From positions 1 through 36,475 of the forward strand of contig CABZEG010000018.1 in the NCBI GenBank assembly GCA_902524655.1: DNA of 36,475 nucleotides, in the 5' to 3' direction. Below the pieces are notes generated by a model, which was given only the letters and a program-made list of their open reading frames with translations, had not been told where the DNA came from and did no database searches. Of this stretch, positions 16,324-23,409 are shown in pieces. Position 1 is the stretch's first letter, and each line of letters opens with the position of its first letter. The stretch comes from an uncultured Alphaproteobacteria bacterium. GTDB taxonomy: Bacteria > Pseudomonadota > Alphaproteobacteria > Rhodobacterales > Rhodobacteraceae. Made by a program: the position numbers and the translations under genes.

Positions 16324-17389
16324 TTATTTTTTTTTCAAACTCCAATATTTGTTCCTTTGTAACTTCTAGGGGTTTCTGGCCGTCCATGACCTTTTTATAC
16401 CATTGCCCAGTGGCTTTAACTGCTTGATGAAAATTGTAGGTCGGATGCCACTTGAGTTTAGTCTGTATTTTATCAATCGACAGGTGAAGAAAATTAGATT
16501 CATGCAAATTGGAGCCTAAATCATTTAATTTTACTACCGGTCTATTGAGAGGTTCCCAATTTTCAAGAAAAAAATTAGTGAGTTCTAAAACAGTTTTTAT
16601 TGAGTCATTATTGGGGCCTATATTCCAAGATTCACCATAAAACACATTGGAATTATTAAACAATTTTTTCCCAATAAGCAGATAACCTGATAATGGATCC
16701 AAAATGTGCTGCCAGGGTCTAGTAGCGTTTGGTGATCTAATTATGATAGCTTTTCTATTCTCTATTGATTTGAATATATCTGGAATAATCCTATTTTCAG
16801 AATAATCTCCGCCGCCAATAACATTACCTGCACGCACCGCAGCAGCCCCAAAACGCTTCTTTTTGTTCAAAAATGATACCGCGTATGACTTGAATACGTG
16901 CTCCGCACAAGCCTTTGAAGCGCTGTAAGGATCAATTCCTCCCAAAGGATCTGTTTCTCTGTAGCCCCACTCCCATTCATTATTCAAATAACATTTATCA
17001 GATGTAATATAAACCAAACTTCCAATTGAATTACATGAGTTGACAGCCTCTAACACATTCAATGACCCAATAACATTAGTTTCAAAAGTATTTTTTGGGT
17101 TTTCATATGACTTCTTTACTAGAGCCTGACCTGCTAGATGAAATAAAATATCGGGTTCATAATCTTGAATAATATTATTTATCAAATTACTGTCTCGTAT
17201 GTCAGCAATATTTGAGTCAATTTTATCTTTAAGATGAAGTTTGTTAAAAAGAGAATTACTATTAGGCTCGAGGGCAATCCCAGAAACCTTAGCTCCTAAT
17301 AAATATAGCCAATATGATAACCAAGCTCCCTTAAATCCGGTATGCCCTGTTATCAGCACCTTCTTATTTCGATAAAAATTATCAAACAA
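16316..17389 (-). CDS. rfbG: CDP-glucose 4,6-dehydratase
   Basis: Extended short-chain dehydrogenase/reductase that converts CDP-glucose to CDP-4-keto-6-deoxyglucose, 357 residues. GHTGFKGAWL (15-24) is the NAD-binding loop in the form characteristic of RfbG. TSDKCY (129-134) and Y155/K159 in DPYSASKACAE are catalytic, and NVIGGGDYSENRIIPD and RPWQHILDPL are family signatures. Translation starts with TTG at 17389, with AGAG about seven bases upstream; an in-frame stop just before this excludes a longer form. It works with rfbF, which lies upstream on the same strand but separated by an unusual 638-bp gap. The DegT gene overlaps its end. Confidence 0.94.
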   Translation of the reverse strand: MFDNFYRNKKVLITGHTGFKGAWLSYWLYLLGAKVSGIALEPNSNSLFNKLHLKDKIDSNIADIRDSNLINNIIQDYEPDILFHLAGQALVKKSYENPKNTFETNVIGSLNVLEAVNSCNSIGSLVYITSDKCYLNNEWEWGYRETDPLGGIDPYSASKACAEHVFKSYAVSFLNKKKRFGAAAVRAGNVIGGGDYSENRIIPDIFKSIENRKAIIIRSPNATRPWQHILDPLSGYLLIGKKLFNNSNVFYGESWNIGPNNDSIKTVLELTNFFLENWEPLNRPVVKLNDLGSNLHESNFLHLSIDKIQTKLKWHPTYNFHQAVKATGQWYKKVMDGQKPLEVTKEQILEFEKKINA

Positions 17390-17522
17390 ATATTTTCTCT
17401 ACTTACAAAATCACTTATAGACAACTAAACTGTGCAAAAACCTGTCTTTCATTGCACGCACAACGTTGGTTCTATCATCTTGCGAACTATTTGAAAACCT
17501 TCAATGAACAATATTTTTGTGA

Positions 17523-17687
17523 TTATAAAAATTTATTATAATTTTTGATCATCCTGTATCCCTCTTTAAAGAAATTCTTTAAGTTGTAAATATCGAGAAT
17601 AAAATTTTTTTTGATCCAACTTATATTTTTATCAAGAAATGCATTACACCTATATTTTTTAGAAGCCGCCATCCAATTCGTAACCAC
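17523..17687 (-). pseudogene. Short open frame, possible C-terminal remnant of a lost gene
   Basis: A 54-codon minus-strand frame from GTG 17687 to TAA 17523. Its product is lysine-, asparagine- and aromatic-rich like the neighbouring proteins, with segments such as NWMAASKKYRCNAFLDK and DIYNLKNFFKEGYRMI. I do not recognise the family. There is no convincing ribosome binding site, and a stop lies just upstream of the GTG. It looks more like the tail of a longer protein than a free-standing small gene. Chance openness is possible in A/T-rich DNA, although the amino-acid pattern looks coding. Confidence 0.3.
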
Positions 17688-17841
17688 AATTATCTCTTAA
17701 AGTTTTATTTGTGTAAACTTAAGTTAATTACATTTTTTATTTCGAAGAGTTCATTAATAGTGCTATTCATGAAAATCTAATCCATACCCTAAAAAGATTC
17801 TCAAGAAAATTTTAAATTCTAGCGATAATATGCTTTGAGCG

Positions 17842-17964
17842 TTAGTTTTTATCTCGGTGTCTTCGCAAGGCTTCTTTCCTGAGAAAATACCTAAGAAAAA
17901 AAATAAGTAAAGGATGAAACACCAATCTGGCGGTTGAATGCTTAAGACTGAAACCGACTTTTTT
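17842..17964 (-). pseudogene. Possible remnant of a GT2 glycosyltransferase C-terminus
   Basis: A 40-codon open stretch on the minus strand ending at TAA 17844-17842. It contains HPLLIFFLRYFLRKEALR, which resembles the membrane-proximal tail of WaaE/LgtF-like family 2 glycosyltransferases (a pattern of the kind HPL-x-FLRRYFLR-x-GFLDG). It starts right after a stop next to a run of eight T (17959-17966), a site where slippage could have broken a frame, but I found no longer coding frame upstream when shifting by one base. The similarity is by eye over about 20 residues and could be accidental. Confidence 0.25.
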
Positions 17965-18027
17965 TTACACTAACAAATGCTTAATTGTTAAGATACCAAA
18001 GAGGCAAAACAAAACACTGTACTATAT

Positions 18028-18804
18028 CTACCACTTTTTCCAGGGAGCCTTCCCAACATTCCATAAAGAATTCAGTAATTGATACTCTCTAGAAGTGTCC
18101 ATAGGGTGCCAAAAGCCTCTATGTTTGAATATCATTAGTTGTCCATCACGTGTAATGGATTCAATTGGTTCTCTTTCAAAAATGAGAGTGTCGTCAGGGG
18201 ACAAGTAATCTAAAACTTTCCTTGAACAAATAAAAAATCCGCCCGAAATCCAACCTTCTTGAGCCTGCGGCTTTTCATTGAAACCTATAACTTTTTCACC
18301 TTCAATTTCTAATTCTCCAAACCTGGCAGGTGGTCTTACACCAGTAACAGTCATAAGCTTTCCGTGTGACTTATGAAATTTGACTAATTCATTTATGTCA
18401 ATATCTGAAACGCCATCGCCATACGTAAGTGCAAAAAAATCATCCATTTCAAAATATTGCCTCGCTTTGTATAAACGTGCCCCAGTATTTGAGTTCAAGC
18501 CAGTTTCTGCGAAAGTAATATCCCAATTTTCTATTGAGTGATTTTTTTTATAAGTTATTTTTTTTGTTGAAGTGTTTAAAGAAAAATCATTGCTGAGGTT
18601 TTGATAGTTTAAAAAATAGTCTTTGATTATACTTCCCTTGTAACCCAAACAAACTACAAACTTATTAAAACTATAATTGCTGTAAATCTTCATTATATGC
18701 CATAATATTGGGTAACTTCCAATAGAAATCATAGGTTTTGGCACGTCCTCTGGAACATCTCTAATCCTAGTACCAAACCCACCAGCCAGTATCACAACTT
18801 TCAA
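18028..18804 (-). CDS. rfbF: Glucose-1-phosphate cytidylyltransferase
   Basis: Nucleotidyltransferase that makes CDP-glucose from CTP and glucose-1-phosphate, the first step for CDP-linked deoxysugars; 258 residues, the usual length. KVVILAGGFGTRI (2-14) is the pyrophosphorylase loop, followed by PEDVPKPMISIG with the conserved lysine. LTYGDGVSDIDI and TGVRPPARFGELEI are RfbF-specific, and the end FWHPMDTSREYQLLN is also diagnostic. Translation starts at TTG 18804, preceded by TTTAGGA at about nine bases. It lies nine bases after the ParB-like gene, so it belongs to the same transcription unit as the unusual genes upstream. Confidence 0.95.
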   Translation of the reverse strand: MKVVILAGGFGTRIRDVPEDVPKPMISIGSYPILWHIMKIYSNYSFNKFVVCLGYKGSIIKDYFLNYQNLSNDFSLNTSTKKITYKKNHSIENWDITFAETGLNSNTGARLYKARQYFEMDDFFALTYGDGVSDIDINELVKFHKSHGKLMTVTGVRPPARFGELEIEGEKVIGFNEKPQAQEGWISGGFFICSRKVLDYLSPDDTLIFEREPIESITRDGQLMIFKHRGFWHPMDTSREYQLLNSLWNVGKAPWKKW

Positions 18805-18813
18805 AACTTAATC

Positions 18814-19656
18814 CTAAACTAATCCCCAAAACTTAGCTCTACTATATCCAGTTTCCTCGAAATATCTATCTAAAAGAATTTTGGCCAGTTCAATATTTAT
18901 GAGTCCACTGGCGACAATTGGTACTTTTCCTAGCAAATCTAAGTCCAAAATTTTTAAATCAGAAGCAGTTCTTACCTTTATGTAGTTGACACCAAGAACT
19001 GCAAGAGCGCCAATTCTATGTTTCCCAGAAGTTACGCAAAACCTGTAATCATCATTTCTTTTAATAAAGAAGCCAGAAATATAGCCATCAAAAAACTTTT
19101 CTGGCATGTATCCATGTTTCTTTATTAATTCATATGACCGTATACATCGTCTATATTGCTCTTCGCCATATAACTTATCTACTGGGCCAAACAACTGTGT
19201 TTGTTCTGGTATCAAATAATTATTTATTTGTTTTAGATTTCCACCCAAATTCCAAAAATCTCGTACTGCAATATTTGGAAGGTTATCTAAAACCGAAAAT
19301 CCATTAATTTTTTTAATATTACGATATTCATCAAAGAAAACTTCAGATAAGTTCTTTGGCTTAAATTTCTCATAATATTTTCTTAATATGGAATTATCGT
19401 AAGAATTTTTTTTCTTGGCAACGTATTCCGTTATCGTAGCTTTATAAGGATGCCAACCTGCTACGTGATAAGAGAAATAGAATTGTGACACGCATTTCTC
19501 TATAGGAATATTGAAAACTCCTTTTTCGCTTTCAAGAAAACAAACCCTGTCGTACTTTTGAAGATGATAGCCAAAAATATTTCTTTCTGTGTTTCTTATT
19601 GATAAATTATACCTTTTTAAAAGACTGTTCATTTCTCTTAACAAAGGATAAAACAT
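18814..19656 (-). CDS. Uncharacterised protein with a ParB/sulfiredoxin-like motif
   Basis: I do not recognise this 280-residue protein as a named family. Its last third resembles ParB/Srx-fold domains: GPVDKLYGEEQYRRC, then IKKHGYMPEKFF, then a charged turn NDDYRFCVTSGKHRIGALAV (201-220) and NYIKVRT. The core GKHRIGALA (211-219) parallels the G-x-HR-xx-A box of that fold, which binds CTP in ParB, ATP in sulfiredoxin and ATP/ADP in the kinase SerK. The first 150 residues have no motif I know. No signal peptide or membrane helix is present. Its start overlaps the end of the APH kinase gene (TAATG) behind AAGGA, and rfbF follows nine bases later. A nucleotide-dependent role in glycan precursor synthesis is a hypothesis. 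Confidence 0.6.
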   Translation of the reverse strand: MFYPLLREMNSLLKRYNLSIRNTERNIFGYHLQKYDRVCFLESEKGVFNIPIEKCVSQFYFSYHVAGWHPYKATITEYVAKKKNSYDNSILRKYYEKFKPKNLSEVFFDEYRNIKKINGFSVLDNLPNIAVRDFWNLGGNLKQINNYLIPEQTQLFGPVDKLYGEEQYRRCIRSYELIKKHGYMPEKFFDGYISGFFIKRNDDYRFCVTSGKHRIGALAVLGVNYIKVRTASDLKILDLDLLGKVPIVASGLINIELAKILLDRYFEETGYSRAKFWGLV

Positions 19657-20414
19657 TACTTTTCCTTGAATGTTTCTAAGTATTCATCATAAACAGCATA
19701 TCGGTATGCTCTTACCAAACATTCATCCAAAATATCAACCTCTAATTCACTAAATTTTAATAGGAAAAACTTGGTTTTTTCACAATTCGCCCTAGGTAAA
19801 ATAATATTTTTTATAGCCTTTTTAACCTCCGCTGCAGGCTGTTCTAAAATCTTCTTATCCACTCCGTTTTTTTCTAGTTTTACAAAAATCATACCTAATT
19901 TTTTCAGAATATTTTTAGAGGGAATAGTAAAATTTTCGTACGGCAAAATAATGATAGATAACAATAAATAAATTACATCAAATCCCCAAAAAATTTTTCT
20001 GTTTCCATATTGTTCCCAATCAATTACATAAGGGATGTCTCCCCAAATTATATTGGATAACGTTAAATCACCATGATATGAGTGTTGCTGATTTCTAGGC
20101 CAACAAGACAGATAATAATTTATAAAATAATCTACCCTTTTAATAGTATTTTCTGGTTTCTGAGTATAGCTAATTTTTTCCCCGTAAAATTTACTAATTT
20201 CAAGTCTTGCATATTCATTATCTTTTTCAACCAGTCTTGGGAGTTTCTCAGTTCTTAAAATATTAGTAAGATACCAATCCCATCCATTCTTTTCATTTCT
20301 TAACCCTGAAACTGCTCGAACACTAGAGGCTACTTTGTAAAAGACATTTTTTCTTTTATCATAAAAAACACTTATCCCATTACCATGAGGATTATTAGCA
20401 ACCAATCTTATCAT
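19656..20414 (-). CDS. APH/choline-kinase-family small-molecule phosphotransferase
   Basis: Protein-kinase-like fold phosphotransferase, 252 residues from the ATG at 20414. The catalytic loop is HGDLTLSN (114-121; D116 catalytic base, N121 metal ligand), and VIDWEQYG (130-137) supplies the DFG-equivalent D132. The N-terminal lobe has YKVAS with a candidate ATP-binding lysine (K27). In the family this fold phosphorylates hydroxyls of aminoglycosides, choline, homoserine or sugars; the substrate here is unknown. The ATG overlaps the stop of the upstream gene as ATGA, a sign of translational coupling, and I prefer it to a TTG two codons earlier. The next gene starts inside its stop codon. Involvement in glycan modification is inferred from the operon. 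Confidence 0.75.
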   Translation of the reverse strand: MIRLVANNPHGNGISVFYDKRKNVFYKVASSVRAVSGLRNEKNGWDWYLTNILRTEKLPRLVEKDNEYARLEISKFYGEKISYTQKPENTIKRVDYFINYYLSCWPRNQQHSYHGDLTLSNIIWGDIPYVIDWEQYGNRKIFWGFDVIYLLLSIIILPYENFTIPSKNILKKLGMIFVKLEKNGVDKKILEQPAAEVKKAIKNIILPRANCEKTKFFLLKFSELEVDILDECLVRAYRYAVYDEYLETFKEK

Positions 20415-21001
20415 TTGCAATTCTGTAACACGATATATCCAGGAAAAATAAACTTTACCTTTAAAAATCTGACAAAAATAATCTCAAACAAAACACTTAT
20501 GATTTTTAAAAAATTTCTTTTTCCTTGAATTCTAGCCGACCTACCCATCACGTAAGGAAAATCACCAGAAATAGGTTCAATCAAAGTGGGTTGTCTAACA
20601 TCATGGAAAAAAGTTAATAGAATATTTTTTTTCTTAGGGATAACGCTACGCAACTCAAATAAACTTAGACCTTCTTTATATTTATATCTCTTAAACTCAA
20701 AGAAATCACAAATGTGATGGAAACTTAATTTGTTCTGTGAAATTAATAAAAAGCAATCGACTTTATGAAGAAATTTTGAAAGAGATTTTTTTAAAACCGG
20801 AGAAAGATCTTGATTTATGCATATCACAACCAGGTCATACTTTCTATGATCTTGTTTATGTAAATTCACAATATTTTCGTGAAAGTAATATTTACCCCGT
20901 TTCATTAACGGTTCACTATAAAGAGGCTTGCTTGTGTGCACCTCTAGTATTGTTTCATGTCCACTAAATTTATATAAATCTAAAAATAATTCGCTAGGCA
21001 T
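20411..21001 (-). CDS. Uncharacterised protein, degenerate methyltransferase-like
   Basis: A 196-residue product without a clear family. The pattern TILEVHTSKPLYSEPLM, then KYDLVVICINQ (about 54-64), then a helix and KVDCFLLISQN resembles the alternation of a class I SAM-dependent methyltransferase core. The glycine-rich motif I is not conserved (HTSKP in place of G-x-G-x-G), so catalysis is doubtful. The C-terminal 40 residues contain a long hydrophobic/basic segment (IISVLFEIIFVRFLKVKFIF) that may associate with the membrane, ending PGYIVLQNCK. It is the first gene of the leftward operon and its stop overlaps the kinase start (ATGA). It could be a truncated enzyme or a partner subunit of the kinase. 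ATG 21001 has no ribosome binding site. Confidence 0.5.
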   Translation of the reverse strand: MPSELFLDLYKFSGHETILEVHTSKPLYSEPLMKRGKYYFHENIVNLHKQDHRKYDLVVICINQDLSPVLKKSLSKFLHKVDCFLLISQNKLSFHHICDFFEFKRYKYKEGLSLFELRSVIPKKKNILLTFFHDVRQPTLIEPISGDFPYVMGRSARIQGKRNFLKIISVLFEIIFVRFLKVKFIFPGYIVLQNCK

Positions 21002-21094
21002 TATATGTTAATTATCTAATTCATTGGTACAACGCTATTATACTATAGTAGCAGTCAAAATGCCTTAAAATCTTTTCTAAATTATAGGCTGACC

Positions 21095-21185
21095 ATTATA
21101 TGGAGCTTAAGATTTCCTGAAAAACTTGCAGATATTAGTGAATGTATGAATTATATGGGACATTAGGAACTCCTGAAAGGTTGCC
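21095..21185. repeat. Imperfect direct repeat in a divergent promoter region
   Basis: Two copies of a roughly 35-bp element, starting at 21095 and 21150, share ATTATATGG, then CCTGAAA and TTGC in the same order and nearly the same spacing. They lie in the 259-bp region between the leftward methyltransferase-like gene and the rightward transglutaminase-like gene. They could be paired operators controlling both operons or a decayed duplication. The match is imperfect, and I judged it by eye. Confidence 0.35.
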
Positions 21186-21260
21186 ATAAAATTTTCTTTA
21201 AGTATATTGAAATTCGTGTAAAAATAATCTGGAAACAATACTACGAGTGTATTGTGAATA

Positions 21261-22106
21261 ATGACATTGCAACAAACAACTTTTACTATTAAGAAAGCAA
21301 TTAAATTTTTTTTTCTATCGCTTGCAATTCTATTATTGGGCTTAAATATTTATGGTCTAATCCAACCAATCCCAACATATAAAGCAATAAAAAACATCTC
21401 CTTACACAAACAAAATTTAATAAGGGGGCCGAAATCCAGAACAATCCAGTTGCTTAGATCGGTCTCTCTTGAGTCCATAGAAAAGATTGGGGTATACAAA
21501 TTGAACGAGGCATTTGCTAGATCGATAATTCATTATTGGCCAGAAAAAAGAAACTATTTTTATATTTACGAAAATTGGTTGATTTATTTTCTACAGAAGA
21601 TCGAATCACGCTTTAGAATAGAAAAGACCTATTTCACCAATATCGAACGTTTTGACTGGGAAAGAGTTATCCAAAGTGGATATGGCTATTGTTCGCAAGT
21701 TACTCTAGCTCTATATGATTTTTTAAAAGAAAAGGGACAAAAAAGTGACATTATTGCGGTAAATGGACATGTTTTATTAGGAACAAGTTTTTTTGAAGAT
21801 TACTACTTGATGGATGCTGACTTTAATGTGGTAATAAAAGCTTCTGTTGAGGAAATATACAATAATCCAAAAATTGTTGAAGAAGCTTATAGGAATGCCG
21901 GCCAAGACATTGGCAAAGCCAAAACTATAAGTGATATGTTTGCTTCGCAGGAAGATAACTGGATCGGAAGCCGAGACGACTATTACCCAATGTTATCAAA
22001 TTTTTATCTAATAGCTAATTTTTTAAAATGGGCTCTCCCAATGCTTCTATTATCTTTTATGTTTCTTCGAAACAGCTTATTAAAAAAGAGGACCTCTTAT
22101 GTTTAG
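21261..22106 (+). CDS. Membrane-anchored transglutaminase-like protein
   Basis: A 281-residue protein of the transglutaminase-like (papain-fold) superfamily. The triad is visible in order: C144 in SGYGYCSQVTLAL, H170 in VNGHVLLG and D185 in YLMDADFNV. One membrane helix lies at about 17-35 and another at about 250-268, which would place the catalytic domain between them on the periplasmic side. Family members are cysteine proteases, transglutaminases or amidases acting on proteins or peptides; the substrate here is unknown. The gene overlaps the GT-C gene by eight bases, so they are translated together. Its presence in a polysaccharide locus suggests action on a glycan-carrying protein or on an amide of the glycan, which is a hypothesis. 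The ATG at 21261 has only a weak ribosome binding site. Confidence 0.75.
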   Translation: MTLQQTTFTIKKAIKFFFLSLAILLLGLNIYGLIQPIPTYKAIKNISLHKQNLIRGPKSRTIQLLRSVSLESIEKIGVYKLNEAFARSIIHYWPEKRNYFYIYENWLIYFLQKIESRFRIEKTYFTNIERFDWERVIQSGYGYCSQVTLALYDFLKEKGQKSDIIAVNGHVLLGTSFFEDYYLMDADFNVVIKASVEEIYNNPKIVEEAYRNAGQDIGKAKTISDMFASQEDNWIGSRDDYYPMLSNFYLIANFLKWALPMLLLSFMFLRNSLLKKRTSYV

Positions 22107-23409
22107 GGAACAATTTTTTCCTTTTTTTTTAGTTTTTTTTACTTGCTTTGCTGTTGCTTTTTTCTGGATTAGTAAAAAAGACTACTCTAACTTTAACGCA
22201 GACCATTATGTGGCTTATTCGTATAATATTTCGGTAAATAAAGTTTTTTCAGGAGACTTCTTAGAAGATAAAAATCCTGATTATAGAAGGGCTCCCGCAT
22301 ATCCCTTTTTCTTATCTGCAGTATTTATTATAGCAGATCAGAAAGAGACCCTTAAAGATTGTTTTGAGGAAGGAAGTAAAGCGGGGTGTAACGATCTATA
22401 TTTTATAATGCAAGTAAGTCAGTCTTTTCTATTAATTTTATTTGGCTTTTTTACCTATCTATGTTGCTATTCTTTAACCAATAGAATGACTGCAAATCTA
22501 TTTGTAACAATAGTCAGTGTTTTAATTGTTTCTAAAGAAGTAGTATTCAATTGTCATAGCGAAGCTATTGCTATTCCATTTGCTTCGTTATCTACATATT
22601 GTCTGATAAGGTGGATACACAACAAATCAGGAATTTTGTTTGCTGTTCTATCTGGATTAACAATATCCGTTTTAATCTTAGCCCGTCCTATTTATCTTTA
22701 TTACCCATTATTTTTCATTGGATTAGCACTTTTTTTAATGTTAAGTCATAGAAGAATTATATTTTTTAGTAGTAATCAGCTTGTGTTTTTCCTTTTAATG
22801 ATATGCATTTCGCTGACACCATGGTTGTTTAGAAATTACTTGAACTTTGGATCTCTAGAAATCGCAAATAGTGGTTCTGTAAAAGTTCTTTCTATCAGAG
22901 AAGAGTATAATAAGATGTCCAACCAAGAATTTTTATCTGGTTTCATTTATTGGCTACCAATTCCTCTCGCTGATAAGTATATTCGGCAAAAACTTACTGG
23001 GCAAAGTTTCAAGAGATATGACGTAGGATCAGAGGAAGGTTTTAGGCAAGTTGGAGAAAGAAATAGTATTATGATGGTTGCTAAGAATGGACTAGAAACA
23101 ACCGAAAAACTTCTTTTGACAAATATTCTCAAAGAGCCATTACATAATTTTAAAATGTCACTTCTCTTTCTATGGCGTGGAATTCACTACGTAGCACTGT
23201 TTTTTCCCTTTTTCATTTATGTAATAATAAAGTCTATTTCTGAAAGAGAAAGCCGCCATTTTCTATTGATTTTGAGTTTGGCATTATTTAGCATATTGAT
23301 TCATTCATTAATTACACATTTCAACGTTAGATATGGATATCCTTTGTTAGCTAGCTTTGCACCTTGCGTAAGCTTGTCTTTAAAACTTTGGGGCAAAAAA
23401 TATGAATGA
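22099..23409 (+). CDS. GT-C family integral membrane glycosyltransferase
   Basis: Polytopic membrane protein of 436 residues of the GT39/ArnT/PMT-like GT-C class, which uses polyprenyl-phosphate sugars on the periplasmic side. After helix 1 the loop carries an acidic NADHY (33-37) and RRAPAYPF (63-70), matching the conserved RxPxYP region. About nine further helices follow, including ILARPIYL and the hallmark LTPWLFRNYLNFG (239-251). The ATG at 22099 lies about five bases behind GAGGACCTC and overlaps the transglutaminase-like gene; the downstream GT2 gene overlaps its end by eight bases. The likely donor is the lipid-linked sugar made by that GT2. The acceptor is unknown. Confidence 0.8.
   Translation: MFREQFFPFFLVFFTCFAVAFFWISKKDYSNFNADHYVAYSYNISVNKVFSGDFLEDKNPDYRRAPAYPFFLSAVFIIADQKETLKDCFEEGSKAGCNDLYFIMQVSQSFLLILFGFFTYLCCYSLTNRMTANLFVTIVSVLIVSKEVVFNCHSEAIAIPFASLSTYCLIRWIHNKSGILFAVLSGLTISVLILARPIYLYYPLFFIGLALFLMLSHRRIIFFSSNQLVFFLLMICISLTPWLFRNYLNFGSLEIANSGSVKVLSIREEYNKMSNQEFLSGFIYWLPIPLADKYIRQKLTGQSFKRYDVGSEEGFRQVGERNSIMMVAKNGLETTEKLLLTNILKEPLHNFKMSLLFLWRGIHYVALFFPFFIYVIIKSISERESRHFLLILSLALFSILIHSLITHFNVRYGYPLLASFAPCVSLSLKLWGKKYE

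Larger units (their letters stand above)
17390..18027. other. 638-bp gap between rfbF and rfbG holding only fragments
   Basis: This is the only stretch over 300 bp with no full gene. It interrupts an operon whose other genes overlap or lie within about 70 bp. On the minus strand two short open stretches have protein-like composition (17964-17842 and 17687-17523), described separately. The rest is broken by stops in all frames on my reading. There is no tRNA, no long inverted repeat and no transposase remnant that I can recognise. Homopolymer runs of eight T occur at 17606-17613 and 17959-17966. The simplest reading is a decayed gene or genes, but an untranslated regulatory segment is possible. 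Confidence 0.5.

Noticed and set aside
17925-17940. GGCGGTTG as an ops site in the rfbF-rfbG gap
   Set aside because: The match stops after GGCGGT, it is on the plus strand against the direction of the flanking genes, and it lies within an apparent coding remnant.
17390-18027. Insertion sequence remnant or structured RNA in the gap
   Set aside because: I found no terminal inverted repeats, target duplication, transposase-like residues or clear stable hairpin.
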